A stretch of DNA of 61,894 nucleotides from Psychrobacter sp. APC 3281 (lineage in GTDB: Bacteria > Pseudomonadota > Gammaproteobacteria > Pseudomonadales > Moraxellaceae): the NCBI RefSeq assembly GCF_030407815.1, contig NZ_JASDCS010000014.1:1-61894 (forward strand), written 5' to 3'. Shown here one piece after another: positions 47,552 through 55,676 of the stretch. Both the position numbers and the translations under genes were made by a program. Each line of letters opens with the position of its first letter. Position 1 is the first letter of the stretch. Under the pieces are notes generated by a model, which had not been told where the DNA came from, made no database searches, and saw only the letters and a list, made by a program, of their open reading frames with translations.

Positions 47552-48295
47552 ATGATCAAAGTCACTAATATTCATAAAGCCTTTGGTGGCAATCAGGTGC
47601 TAAAAGGCATCGACTTGACCATTAATAAAGGCAAAGTAGTCGTAATATTAGGACCTTCAGGATCGGGTAAAACCACCTTTTTGCGTTGTTTGAATGCGCT
47701 AGAGATTCCTGATCAAGGTGTGATTGCTTTTGATGACGATAGCTTGAGCGTCGACTTTGCGACTAAGCCAAGCAAAAAAACGCTACTAGCTTTACAGCGT
47801 AAATCAGGTATGGTATTTCAGTCTTATAACTTGTTTCCCCATAAGACAGCCATTGAAAACTTGATGCTTGGGCCTACAGTGGTACAAGGGCAGAGCAAAG
47901 CGCAAGCTCGTGAGCAGGCATTGGTACTGCTAGAAAAAGTTGGACTGTCAGACAAAGCGGATCTCTATCCGTTCCAGTTATCTGGTGGTCAGCAGCAGCG
48001 TATTGGTATTGCCCGTGCGCTCGCTATTGAGCCGTCATTATTACTGTTTGATGAGCCAACCTCTGCGCTTGATCCAGAGTTGGTACAGGATGTGCTTGAG
48101 ACGATGAAGCAGCTCGCCTCTGAAGGTTGGACGATGGTTGTAGTGACTCACGAAATCAACTTTGCCCGAGACGTTGCCGATCATGTTGTACTGATTGAAG
48201 ACGGTCATGTTGTCGAAGAAGGCAGTGCTAAGCAGCTGTTTGAGGACTCAAAGCATCCTCGTACGCAGGCATTTTTGCAACGCATTGAGCAGTAA
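47552..48295 (+). CDS. Amino acid ABC transporter ATP-binding protein
   Basis: A 247-aa ATPase of the polar amino acid ABC family (GlnQ/HisP/TcyN). Walker A is GPSGSGKTT (about residues 33-41), the Q-loop is near VFQSYNLFPH, the signature is LSGGQQQRIGIARAL, Walker B is LLLFDEPTSALDPE and the H-loop is VTHEINF. An acidic insert (FDDDSLSVDF) follows the Walker A strand. It lies 60 bases after the permease and is closed by a terminator. Confidence 0.95.
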   Translation: MIKVTNIHKAFGGNQVLKGIDLTINKGKVVVILGPSGSGKTTFLRCLNALEIPDQGVIAFDDDSLSVDFATKPSKKTLLALQRKSGMVFQSYNLFPHKTAIENLMLGPTVVQGQSKAQAREQALVLLEKVGLSDKADLYPFQLSGGQQQRIGIARALAIEPSLLLFDEPTSALDPELVQDVLETMKQLASEGWTMVVVTHEINFARDVADHVVLIEDGHVVEEGSAKQLFEDSKHPRTQAFLQRIEQ

Positions 48296-48320
48296 AAACG
48301 TTTGTTTTTGCGTAAGCAAT

Positions 48321-48364
48321 AAAAAAAGCCTCAATCATGATGTAATGGTTGGGGCTTTTTTTAT
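48321..48364. terminator. Terminator after the amino acid ABC operon
   Basis: AAAAAAGCCTCAATCAT and ATGGTTGGGGCTTTTTTT form a long stem with one mismatch and wobble pairs. With A-rich left and T-rich right flanks it can serve the ABC operon and the converging DMT gene. Confidence 0.88.
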
Positions 48365-48404
48365 CGCAATAAATGGGACGAATTTCAAATAAATAGACAG
48401 TAAA

Positions 48405-49358
48405 CTATACTTTTTGTCGTTGTTTTAACCAGCGAGGTACACGAGTAGCAGTGCCATTTAACACAGCATTTAATAAAGCTGCCAGTAAGATAAGCGCCAC
48501 ACCCAAATACTGAATCCAAGACAAAGATTGATGCAGTAATAGCATGGCAAGTGCAATCGCAGTCAATGGCTCAAAAATCGTAAATACCGATGCACGAGTG
48601 GCAGGCAGCTTTTCCAATGCCTTCATATATAGCCCAAATGGCACGACGGTTCCCAATAATGATAATCCTAAAACATAGCCCCAAGTCATTAAGGGGAGAT
48701 CTAATAGCTGCTCATAAGTGTTATAGGTCTCAGGCAAGAGCAGTAGTACGCCAGCACTAATGATAATGGAAGTAAAAAATACCAGAGGCGCAGGGTGAGC
48801 ATAATGCATCGCACGCTTACCCAATACGCCATATAACGAATAACACATCCCTGCTGATAGACCAAGTAAAATACCCCAGTTAACTTTTGCTTGCTCACCT
48901 AACATCGTTAAACCTACGCCAAACACCGCCATCAATGCCAGCAAGACTGATTTGCGAGTGATGGACTCACTCAGTAAGAACTTCGAGAACAATAAGCTAA
49001 ATACGGGCGCGGTATAGAGCAATGCAACGGCAGGGCCAGCGCCAACATAACTGACCGCAAAAAAATAGCAGACCGACATGCCAAGGACACCTATTAACGA
49101 CTGCATCGCCAGTCCAAGCCACTGTTTTGGCTGTAATTTGATAAGGTGTGGCCACAGTTTTGGTAGCATGGCTAAAATGATAAAGGCCGCTGTGACAATG
49201 CGTAATATGGTTACTTGCCACCCACTAAATCCAATTTGGTTGAGATAGGTCGAGAATATACCCAACGTACCCCAGCAAATAGCAGCCGTAATGATTTGAA
49301 TGGTGCCTAGCCATGATTGATGCGAGTGGGTCGTCATTCCGTTGTCGATGTTTGCCAT
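48405..49358 (-). CDS. EamA/DMT-family transporter
   Basis: A 317-aa inner-membrane protein with ten predicted helices in two EamA repeats (about residues 17-150 and 165-305). The second repeat has PFGLYMKALEKLPATRASVF and EPLTAIALAMLLL, typical of drug/metabolite exporters such as RhaT/YdcZ relatives. The substrate is unknown. It converges on the amino acid ABC operon and is monocistronic. Confidence 0.9.
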   Translation of the reverse strand: MANIDNGMTTHSHQSWLGTIQIITAAICWGTLGIFSTYLNQIGFSGWQVTILRIVTAAFIILAMLPKLWPHLIKLQPKQWLGLAMQSLIGVLGMSVCYFFAVSYVGAGPAVALLYTAPVFSLLFSKFLLSESITRKSVLLALMAVFGVGLTMLGEQAKVNWGILLGLSAGMCYSLYGVLGKRAMHYAHPAPLVFFTSIIISAGVLLLLPETYNTYEQLLDLPLMTWGYVLGLSLLGTVVPFGLYMKALEKLPATRASVFTIFEPLTAIALAMLLLHQSLSWIQYLGVALILLAALLNAVLNGTATRVPRWLKQRQKV

Positions 49359-49442
49359 ACTGTTTTCTTCTTACGATCTAAGTGACACAAGATGTTGTAA
49401 GATTGCTATTGATACAATCTCTCCAAGCAATACTGAAATAAG

Positions 49443-49472
49443 AAAAGACAACCTGATTAAAGGCTGTCTTTT
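49443..49472. terminator. Terminator between the LprI-like and DMT genes
   Basis: AAAAGACAACCT pairs with AGGCTGTCTTTT (one wobble), with T-rich sequence on both sides. On the minus strand it follows the LprI-like gene by about 185 bases. The rest of the 49359-49657 gap shows nothing else. Confidence 0.7.
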
Positions 49473-49657
49473 GTTTATTCTTTTCAGTCTATCACTAAAA
49501 GATAATAAGTGGCTACTAGGTCGTGTGCTAAATTCAATTGATAGTTATCTAAATGGCTAAAAAATGGCTAGCGTTTACTAAATAACCTAAACAATATCGA
49601 ATCATTAACTCATATCTGATTCTTGTTCGCATCACTTTTTTATTTCTACAGTCTCTG

Positions 49658-50405
49658 TTAATCAATCCATAAAAAGAATGCTTGCTCTCGAAGAGCATTT
49701 TGCTGAATAAAGCACACTTTTTCCGCTTGGGTTCTTGGTAAATGATCCGTATCAGCCCCGCAGTTTTTTGAGCGCTGTTTTATCCACTGAGTCTGCTCTT
49801 TCTTAAGATCAGCCGCCATATCCTCACCGTACAGGCGTCTGACTTCATTTCGCGTTACTCTGTAGCTTTCATTCAATGCTTTATCAGACGTGTTATATAT
49901 CTGATCAATCAGAGCAGCTTCTGATGCTAATGGCAGATAAGTCGCATTTTCTTTGTAGGTGGCACTATAGGTATCGACTGTCCATTTATTTCTTATAGAT
50001 ATCTCATGGTTCGACGTATCTATAAACCCGTCAAAATCTGCGCCTTCAAAGGTATAACCCTGAAATCGACATGGGGTCACACCATCTTTACATAAGCTAT
50101 GCTTGGTTTCCGCAGAGTAGTATTTGACAGCATAGGGCGACTTACTAGGTTCTTGTGTTGTCTGTAATAGCCGTCCTAAATCGGGAGCGACTAGCAGCAT
50201 ATTGTTGCAAGTAACGCTTCCTTCTGCACAGCTCTCATAAAGGTTAAGACGTTGGCCTTGGGATGTCCATGCCCATTGTAAAGTTTGCCTGTACAGGAGC
50301 TACAGCTGAACTGACAGACGTCATTAGCATTAAGCTCAAGAGCAACGCAGTATGTCTGAGTAAGCTGAAAGTATTTAGGCTTGAGCTAGACATGGAGATG
50401 GACAT
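49658..50405 (-). pseudogene. Frameshifted LprI-like (DUF1311) secreted protein gene
   Basis: The ATG at 50405 opens a frame with a good signal peptide (TALLLSLMLMTSVSSAVAPV) that runs to a TAA at 50246-50244. The coding sequence resumes in another frame with LQWAWTSQGQRLNLYESCAE and continues to 49658. The shift must lie between 50244 and 50300; removing one A from an AAA near 50284-50286 restores one continuous frame of about 248 codons. The C-terminal part resembles lysozyme inhibitor LprI proteins (AALIDQIYNTSDKALNESYR, then QWIKQRSKNCG). It lies 7 bases after the trpG stop. It may be a decaying gene, a sequencing error or a programmed shift. Confidence 0.75.
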
Positions 50406-50411
50406 ATAGGT

Positions 50412-51059
50412 TTACACCTGCAATAAAAAGTTACTCAGCAAACGCTTAGCGCCTTCAGTGGCAAATGACTCAGGATGAAACTGTACGCCTTGGATTGGGT
50501 ACTCTTTGTGCGCCAGTCCCATAATCTCATCACCAGTCAACGCTGACTCAGCAAAGCTCAATTCAGCACGGCTGTCATTGGCGACTACCGAGGTAATCGT
50601 GAGACAGCTTGGGATGGTGTCGGCTTTTACCACTAACGAGTGATAGCGCATGATCTCAAGCTCTTGTGGTAAGCCTTGATAAATACCTGAATTATCATGG
50701 CGAATTGATGAGACCTTACCATGCATCGGCACACTGGCGCGTACCACGTCACCGCCAAATACATGAGCAATGCCTTGCATACCCAAGCAAACGCCTAGTA
50801 GCGGCACAGTTTTGCCTAGTGTTTCAATGACCTCGCTACAGATACCAAAGTACGCGGGATCATCAGGGGAGCCAGGGCCAGGTGAAATGATAATTCTATC
50901 AAGATTCATCGCTTCTACGTCTGCTAAGGTGATTTCGTTATTGCGTTTAACGATGACGCTGGCTTCTTTATCACTGTCTAAGGTTTGCAAAATCTCGCCC
51001 ACATACTGGTAGAGATTAAAGGTAAACGAGTCGTAGTTATCAATAATTAAAACATTCAT
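50412..51059 (-). CDS. trpG: Anthranilate synthase glutamine amidotransferase subunit
   Basis: A 215-aa class I glutamine amidotransferase giving ammonia to TrpE, and probably also to the 4-amino-4-deoxychorismate synthase (PabA role). Catalytic triad: Cys in LLGVCLGMQGIAHVFGG and His-x-Glu in QFHPESFATEG. The N-terminal MNVLIIDNYDSFTFNLYQYV and PGPGSPDDP oxyanion loop are typical. It lies 72 bases after trpE in the order trpR-trpE-trpG. Confidence 0.95.
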   Translation of the reverse strand: MNVLIIDNYDSFTFNLYQYVGEILQTLDSDKEASVIVKRNNEITLADVEAMNLDRIIISPGPGSPDDPAYFGICSEVIETLGKTVPLLGVCLGMQGIAHVFGGDVVRASVPMHGKVSSIRHDNSGIYQGLPQELEIMRYHSLVVKADTIPSCLTITSVVANDSRAELSFAESALTGDEIMGLAHKEYPIQGVQFHPESFATEGAKRLLSNFLLQV

Positions 51060-51131
51060 GGGTCATAAACTCTTCTGTAAAAATAGTGCTAGGTAAAATA
51101 TGGTCAATGTATGCAGTACTTCTAGTAGCAA

Positions 51132-52550
51132 TTATGATTGCATAAAGCTATCTAATACGACTTTCATCGCTGACAGTTTACGCTGAATCTCTAAGTACTC
51201 ATCAGCTGGGTTTGAGTCGTAAACGTTACCACCGCAAGTTTGAGCGTAGGCAGACTCGCCATTGATAAAGAGACTGCGAATAGGAATAGCAAAGATACAA
51301 TCACCATTGAAATTGAACGATCCTAATGCACCGCCGTAAGCACCGCGACCATCCGGCTCTAGCTCGTTGATGACTTTGATGGCTTCTACTTTAGGCGCGC
51401 CTGACAAGGTACCAGCAGGGAAGTTACTGGCAAGCGCACTAAACATGTCTTCGTTAGGATGCAGGATACCGACGATTTCAGAAGAAATATGCTGCACGTG
51501 AGAGAAGCGTTTGATATCCATCAAGCTACGTACTTTTACCGTACCAAATCGTGCCACACGGCCAATATCATTACGATGCAAATCAACCAACATATTATGC
51601 TCGGCAATTTCTTTGTCATCGTTGAGCAAGGCGCGGGCAAGCTTACGGTCCTCTATTACATCGGCGCCGCGCTTGGCAGTCCCTGCAAGCGGATAGGTTT
51701 CCATTTCACCTTGACGCAAGCGGAATAGTAGCTCAGGAGAAGCGCCAATGATGCATTGTTGCGCAAATTTCATAAAATACATATGCGGTGATGGATTGAC
51801 AGCGCGCAACTTTTCATAAATCGGCATTTTGTCACCGGCAATACGATATTTAGATTTAAAGCCTACCTCGCACTGAAAAATACGCCCAGCGATGATATCT
51901 TCTTTGACTTGCATAACGACATTGGCATGCTCTTCTTGGCTCATGCCATCACCTAAAAATTCAACTTTAGGCGCTTCATAGCTAGGCGTTGGCTCATCGA
52001 GTAGGGCTTTGATTTGCTCGATGCGGTTTTCTTGCTGAGCGGTCGGGTAATAAAAGTAAAAGATTTCCCCAGTCATCTTATCCAGCGTCAATCCATCTAG
52101 ATACACGCCAAACTTAAAGGGCTCAAAGTCTTCACTGGCTTTTGCATTGAGACTAGGTTCAAAGAAATTCACGCAGTCATAACCCAAATACCCGACCAGA
52201 CCACCACTTTGATCGCGAGCAATAACATGCTGCGGCGTTATATCACGCAGTAGCTGATAAGGGTTGTCGGTTTGATAACGGCTTGTCTCAGCAGTTTTAT
52301 TATCGGTAATGGCAAGTGTGTTGCGGTCTAATGCGGCGATAGTCGTCACAGGGTCAAAGCCAATCGCATGGTGGCGCGATATATGGCTGTCTTCACCTAA
52401 TGATTCGAGCAAATAGCAGGTATCAAATGCGCTTTCGATACGTTTGAATAATGCAAAAAAATCGATATCTTGCGTCAGTTTGATGCGTTGTGGTTTGCTC
52501 GGAATATCGATAGGAGCAGGTTTGGTCTGTGTGCGAGTACTAGAGGTCAT
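51132..52550 (-). CDS. trpE: Anthranilate synthase component I
   Basis: Makes anthranilate from chorismate and ammonia. It is 472 aa from ATG 52550. The LLES motif (residues 47-50), the tryptophan feedback site, is intact. YPLAGTAKRGAD has Ala where 4-amino-4-deoxychorismate synthases have Lys, so this is TrpE and not PabB. Further catalytic blocks are DLHRNDIGRVARFG and PAGTLSGAPKVEAIK, with GRGAYGGALGSF at the end. The frame reaches TTG 52571, without a better ribosome-binding site. Its promoter-proximal neighbour is trpR. Confidence 0.94.
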   Translation of the reverse strand: MTSSTRTQTKPAPIDIPSKPQRIKLTQDIDFFALFKRIESAFDTCYLLESLGEDSHISRHHAIGFDPVTTIAALDRNTLAITDNKTAETSRYQTDNPYQLLRDITPQHVIARDQSGGLVGYLGYDCVNFFEPSLNAKASEDFEPFKFGVYLDGLTLDKMTGEIFYFYYPTAQQENRIEQIKALLDEPTPSYEAPKVEFLGDGMSQEEHANVVMQVKEDIIAGRIFQCEVGFKSKYRIAGDKMPIYEKLRAVNPSPHMYFMKFAQQCIIGASPELLFRLRQGEMETYPLAGTAKRGADVIEDRKLARALLNDDKEIAEHNMLVDLHRNDIGRVARFGTVKVRSLMDIKRFSHVQHISSEIVGILHPNEDMFSALASNFPAGTLSGAPKVEAIKVINELEPDGRGAYGGALGSFNFNGDCIFAIPIRSLFINGESAYAQTCGGNVYDSNPADEYLEIQRKLSAMKVVLDSFMQS

Positions 52551-52580
52551 AACAAGTCCGAAATGGTTCAAATATGTGTT

Positions 52581-52622
52581 GATTACTAAGTGTCGATTAA
52601 TAAGTGTTGATTAATAAGTATA
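52581..52622 (+). repeat. Three 14-bp tandem repeats between trpR and trpE
   Basis: GATTACTAAGTGTC, GATTAATAAGTGTT and GATTAATAAGTATA follow each other without gaps. They lie in the 113-base trpR-trpE spacer, upstream of the trpE start. They could be slippage products or a binding array. Confidence 0.8.
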
Positions 52623-52663
52623 AGTTTCGCCAGTAAAAAGTTAGATAGTATCGTCGTTAGAGG

Positions 52664-52939
52664 CTAAGAGTGATCTCTATGAGTAGCCAGTAACGCGCTG
52701 ACATCATGGCTTTGCTTGGCCTTGGCACCGCGAGAGACAGTGGCGATACCAACACCTAATTGCTCAGAGATATCACGCTGGGTGTTACCACGATCTAGCA
52801 AATCAAAAATCCGAATACGATTGGCAATGTCATGCTGTTCTTTATCCGTCAGCAGGGCACTAAGCAGCTTTTCGATATCTGCGCTATCAGTACAGTTGGT
52901 CAAATGTTTCACTAAGCTCTGATAAGGATCGGTAGTCAT
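52664..52939 (-). CDS. trpR: Trp operon repressor TrpR
   Basis: A 91-aa helical DNA-binding protein. The first half has LLSALLTDKEQHDIANRIRI and the helix-turn-helix is TQRDISEQLGVGIATVSRG, matching E. coli TrpR closely. Tryptophan should be the co-repressor. ATG 52939 gives the usual length; a TTG at 52987 extends the frame without support. It heads a minus-strand trpR-trpE-trpG unit, so it probably regulates itself and its own targets. An operator-like palindrome lies 80 bases upstream. Confidence 0.9.
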   Translation of the reverse strand: MTTDPYQSLVKHLTNCTDSADIEKLLSALLTDKEQHDIANRIRIFDLLDRGNTQRDISEQLGVGIATVSRGAKAKQSHDVSALLATHRDHS

Positions 52940-53017
52940 AATAGGTAATCTTAGCCAAAGAAAATAGATAGGTCGTTTATTGAGCAATTTTTCGCTTAGA
53001 ACTATCTTGTTTCAGTA

Positions 53018-53039
53018 TTCTAGTACAGTAGTACAAGAA
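53018..53039. promoter_or_regulatory. Candidate TrpR operator
   Basis: TTCTAGTAC and GTACAAGAA flank AGTA as an imperfect 22-bp palindrome. CTAGTAC is the half-site of the E. coli trp operator. It is positioned to control the trpR-trpE-trpG transcript. The match was made by eye. Confidence 0.45.
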
Positions 53040-53275
53040 AAACAAGTGATGAGCCAAGTTAACAACAGACTGCTATAAACTTGATCAGTTCCTACGCCTG
53101 ACTACGTATAGCCTTAATGCATAGCCAGAATTATATTGAATGATTATTTTATAACCAGTATCGAAGCATTTTTATACCCCCTCAGCATATTAAGATCTAA
53201 AACTGAGAATTTATTATATTAATTATTGCCAAAGTGTTAATACTTCGTTATTATGCCTCTCATTATTTAAACGCT

Positions 53276-53300
53276 AATCATTATCATTAACATTAATCAT
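53276..53300. promoter_or_regulatory. Fur box upstream of the TonB-dependent receptor gene
   Basis: AATCATTATCATTAACATT, continuing TAATCAT, consists of successive NATWAT-like hexamers and matches the Fur consensus (GATAATGATAATCATTATC) well. It lies about 140 bases before the receptor start. Repression by Fe-Fur under iron sufficiency is expected. Confidence 0.75.
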
Positions 53301-53441
53301 GTTATTCGCATGATGAGCTTAAGCGTTTTCAAGACATTCCATCTTCTGGTAGGCACTATTTTGAGGGTTTTCGATGATAGCCCTTAAAAATAATTCTAAA
53401 AATTCTAATTTCTGATAATAAACAAAGTGAGTAAATGTGTT

Positions 53442-55514
53442 ATGCGCGAAGTAAAGTTATCTAGTCAATTGACAGTATTGTCTATCGGTGTCGCCGCTGT
53501 ATTGTGGACGCAAGCTGCCAGTGCCGCAACGGCAGCAGATATGCCAAATACGACATTGCAGACTATCACTGTAACAGCGAATAGCTCAGTACGTGACGCT
53601 GTACAAGAAGACTCTGTCTACATAGATGACTACACCCCAGCTGCACAAGCCAGCCATTTGAGCGATTTTCTGGACGTTGTACCAGGAGTGAGCGTGGGCG
53701 GTACCTCATCGGTCAACCAACGTATTCGTGTACGTGGTCTTGATGATACCAATCTAAAAGTAACAATTGATGGCGCGCGTCAAGAAGGCGCATTGTTCTA
53801 CCATATGGGTGATGTCACTATTGATCCAGATCTGCTAAAACAAGCAGAAGTATCAGTGGGCAATAACTCAGTGACGCTAGGCAATGATGCCATCGGCGGT
53901 GCGGTTGCTTTTGAGACAGTCGACGCGGCAGATTTACTTAAGCCAGGTCAAAAGGTAGGTGCTAAGCTGCATACAGGCTATGCTAGCAACAATGATGAAC
54001 TGCTAACTTCTGCCACTGTATATGGTGCGCCAACAGAAAATGTTGATTTACTGGCTTATTATGGCAAACGCAATGCGGACGCTGGTGAAGACGGTAAAGG
54101 CCGTAAAATCCAAACGGAAGACAGCGAAGGCGAAAACATCCTATTAAAAGCTGGTGCTTATGTCGGTAGTGATCATCATGTAGGCGCTAGCTTTAGCCGT
54201 ACCGAAAACAAAGGCAAATTCCCATTACGTCCAGATTTTCCTGCTGGTGGCTGGAACCCAATCATCCCGCAGGAAGTCAAACGCGATACCTATGCGCTTG
54301 ACTACGCTTACAACCCTGCCAACCAGTTGGTCAATGTAGATGCCAATGTCTATCAGACCAGCACGCAGATTTTGCGTAACTCTGATGGCGAACCTGGGTT
54401 TGAGTTTGATGCAGAAGTCCAAACCACAGGCGTAAAAGTACAAAACACCAGTATCGTCGATAGCAGTATTATTAACGGTGTGCCAGGTGTTCATAAGTTA
54501 ATCGCTGGGGTTGAGCATTACAAAAAAGAATCTGAGATGACACGCGACTTTGGTAATGCGAGCACCGATGAAGCAACCAATACGTCTGTATATCTAGAAG
54601 ACCAGTGGCAAATGGGTAAGCTTAGCTTAACGCCAGGCGTCCGTTATGACCGTTATGAGTCTCCAGAGTATGTATCGGCTGGCAAGACTTACGACAATGT
54701 CGTTGGCGCATTGGCTGCTAGCTATGAGATTGCACCGCGCACCCAGCTATTTGCAAGCTATACGCAGTTATTTAATGGTCCAGATCTTAGCCAAACGATT
54801 TTTAACACTGATGGCGCTGATACGTACGTGAACAATGACCTAAAAGCAGAAGAAGGTGACAATGCAGAAGTCGGTATTGCTACAACGCTGCGTGGTCTGA
54901 CAGTGGCTGATGACTCTTTAAAACTAAGTGCTAAGTACTTTGAAACCAATATCGAAAACTATATTGAGTTTGTACGTGCAGGCAATGGTAGAGTTGGTTT
55001 AGATTGTGCGACTGGACAGTTAAACGGTAGCTGCCAAGGTGTTATTAATAATGACGAAGATTTCAAAATCAAAGGTGTAGAGCTATCGGCCGACTATCGT
55101 GCAGATAACTTCAACATGGGTCTAAGCTATGCTCGTGCGAGTAGCAAAGGCGAGGATACGGGTTATAATATCTCTTCTGTCAGTGGTAGTGGCTCTGAGT
55201 CTGGCGATAAGTACATGGTCAACTTGGGTTATGCTCCAACCAACACTACCGAACTTGGCTGGCGCAGCACTTATGTCGCCGATGTGACACCGAATACCGC
55301 TGATGATGACAACGAAAAACCAGGCTATGACGTGCACGATATCTTTATGACTTACACGCCAACTCAAATCGAAGGTTTAAAGGCCACACTAGGTGTATAC
55401 AACATCTTTGATGAGACTTATGCAAGCCATGCGTCACGTAACTCTATTGATGATGACTATACTGATTTTGAGATGGGACGTAATATCAAAACGTCTTTGA
55501 CTTATCAGTTCTAA
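53442..55514 (+). CDS. TonB-dependent outer-membrane receptor (siderophore or heme)
   Basis: A 690-aa outer-membrane transporter. A signal peptide is cleaved after QAASA near residue 29, followed by a TonB box LQTITVTAN (about 39-47). The plug domain has FLDVVPGVSVGGTSSVNQRI and VRGLDDTNLKVTIDGARQEG, and the beta-barrel ends with a typical terminal Phe (TSLTYQF). The plug and LGNDAIGGAVAFETVDA block resemble receptors of the heme/hemoglobin group, but the clear FRAP and NPNL heme motifs are missing, so a siderophore is as likely. The Fur box and the PepSY gene behind it support iron uptake. ATG 53442 is chosen over GTG 53427. Confidence 0.9.
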   Translation: MREVKLSSQLTVLSIGVAAVLWTQAASAATAADMPNTTLQTITVTANSSVRDAVQEDSVYIDDYTPAAQASHLSDFLDVVPGVSVGGTSSVNQRIRVRGLDDTNLKVTIDGARQEGALFYHMGDVTIDPDLLKQAEVSVGNNSVTLGNDAIGGAVAFETVDAADLLKPGQKVGAKLHTGYASNNDELLTSATVYGAPTENVDLLAYYGKRNADAGEDGKGRKIQTEDSEGENILLKAGAYVGSDHHVGASFSRTENKGKFPLRPDFPAGGWNPIIPQEVKRDTYALDYAYNPANQLVNVDANVYQTSTQILRNSDGEPGFEFDAEVQTTGVKVQNTSIVDSSIINGVPGVHKLIAGVEHYKKESEMTRDFGNASTDEATNTSVYLEDQWQMGKLSLTPGVRYDRYESPEYVSAGKTYDNVVGALAASYEIAPRTQLFASYTQLFNGPDLSQTIFNTDGADTYVNNDLKAEEGDNAEVGIATTLRGLTVADDSLKLSAKYFETNIENYIEFVRAGNGRVGLDCATGQLNGSCQGVINNDEDFKIKGVELSADYRADNFNMGLSYARASSKGEDTGYNISSVSGSGSESGDKYMVNLGYAPTNTTELGWRSTYVADVTPNTADDDNEKPGYDVHDIFMTYTPTQIEGLKATLGVYNIFDETYASHASRNSIDDDYTDFEMGRNIKTSLTYQF

Positions 55515-55551
55515 TCTAGCTTATCGAATTTAAGTCTAATCGTACTTATAA

Positions 55552-55586
55552 AGTCAGCTGTCTTACACGGGAGCTGGCTTTTTATT
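55552..55586 (+). terminator. Terminator after the TonB-dependent receptor gene
   Basis: AGTCAGCT and AGCTGGCT pair with one wobble across a short loop and are followed by TTTTT. It lies about 40 bases after the receptor stop and precedes the PepSY gene, so the latter may depend on read-through or its own promoter. Confidence 0.75.
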
Positions 55587-55676
55587 GCCTACTAGCTTTT
55601 ACATTGGCTACAACAGTAATGATGTATTAACTGATAAGTACCTACTAAAACAACATATGACAAAGAACTACGACTA

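Larger units (their letters stand above)
52940..53441. promoter_or_regulatory. Divergent control region between trpR and the TonB receptor
   Basis: A 502-base AT-rich gap with no gene. Its left side holds an operator-like palindrome for trpR and its right side a Fur box for the receptor. A degenerate match to the dispersed repeat (GAATTATATTGAATGATTAT) occurs near 53128. Confidence 0.55.

Noticed and set aside
45898..48295. Dedicated histidine transporter of the hut regulon
   Set aside because: It is close to hutC, but there is no HutC-like palindrome before it and the binding protein looks more like cystine-type binders; kept as a generic polar amino acid system.
51132..52550. PabB instead of TrpE
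   Set aside because: The PLAGT motif has Ala rather than Lys, and the LLES tryptophan feedback site is present.
52551..52663. Tryptophan attenuator leader before trpE
   Set aside because: No small frame with adjacent Trp codons and no terminator/antiterminator pair was seen.
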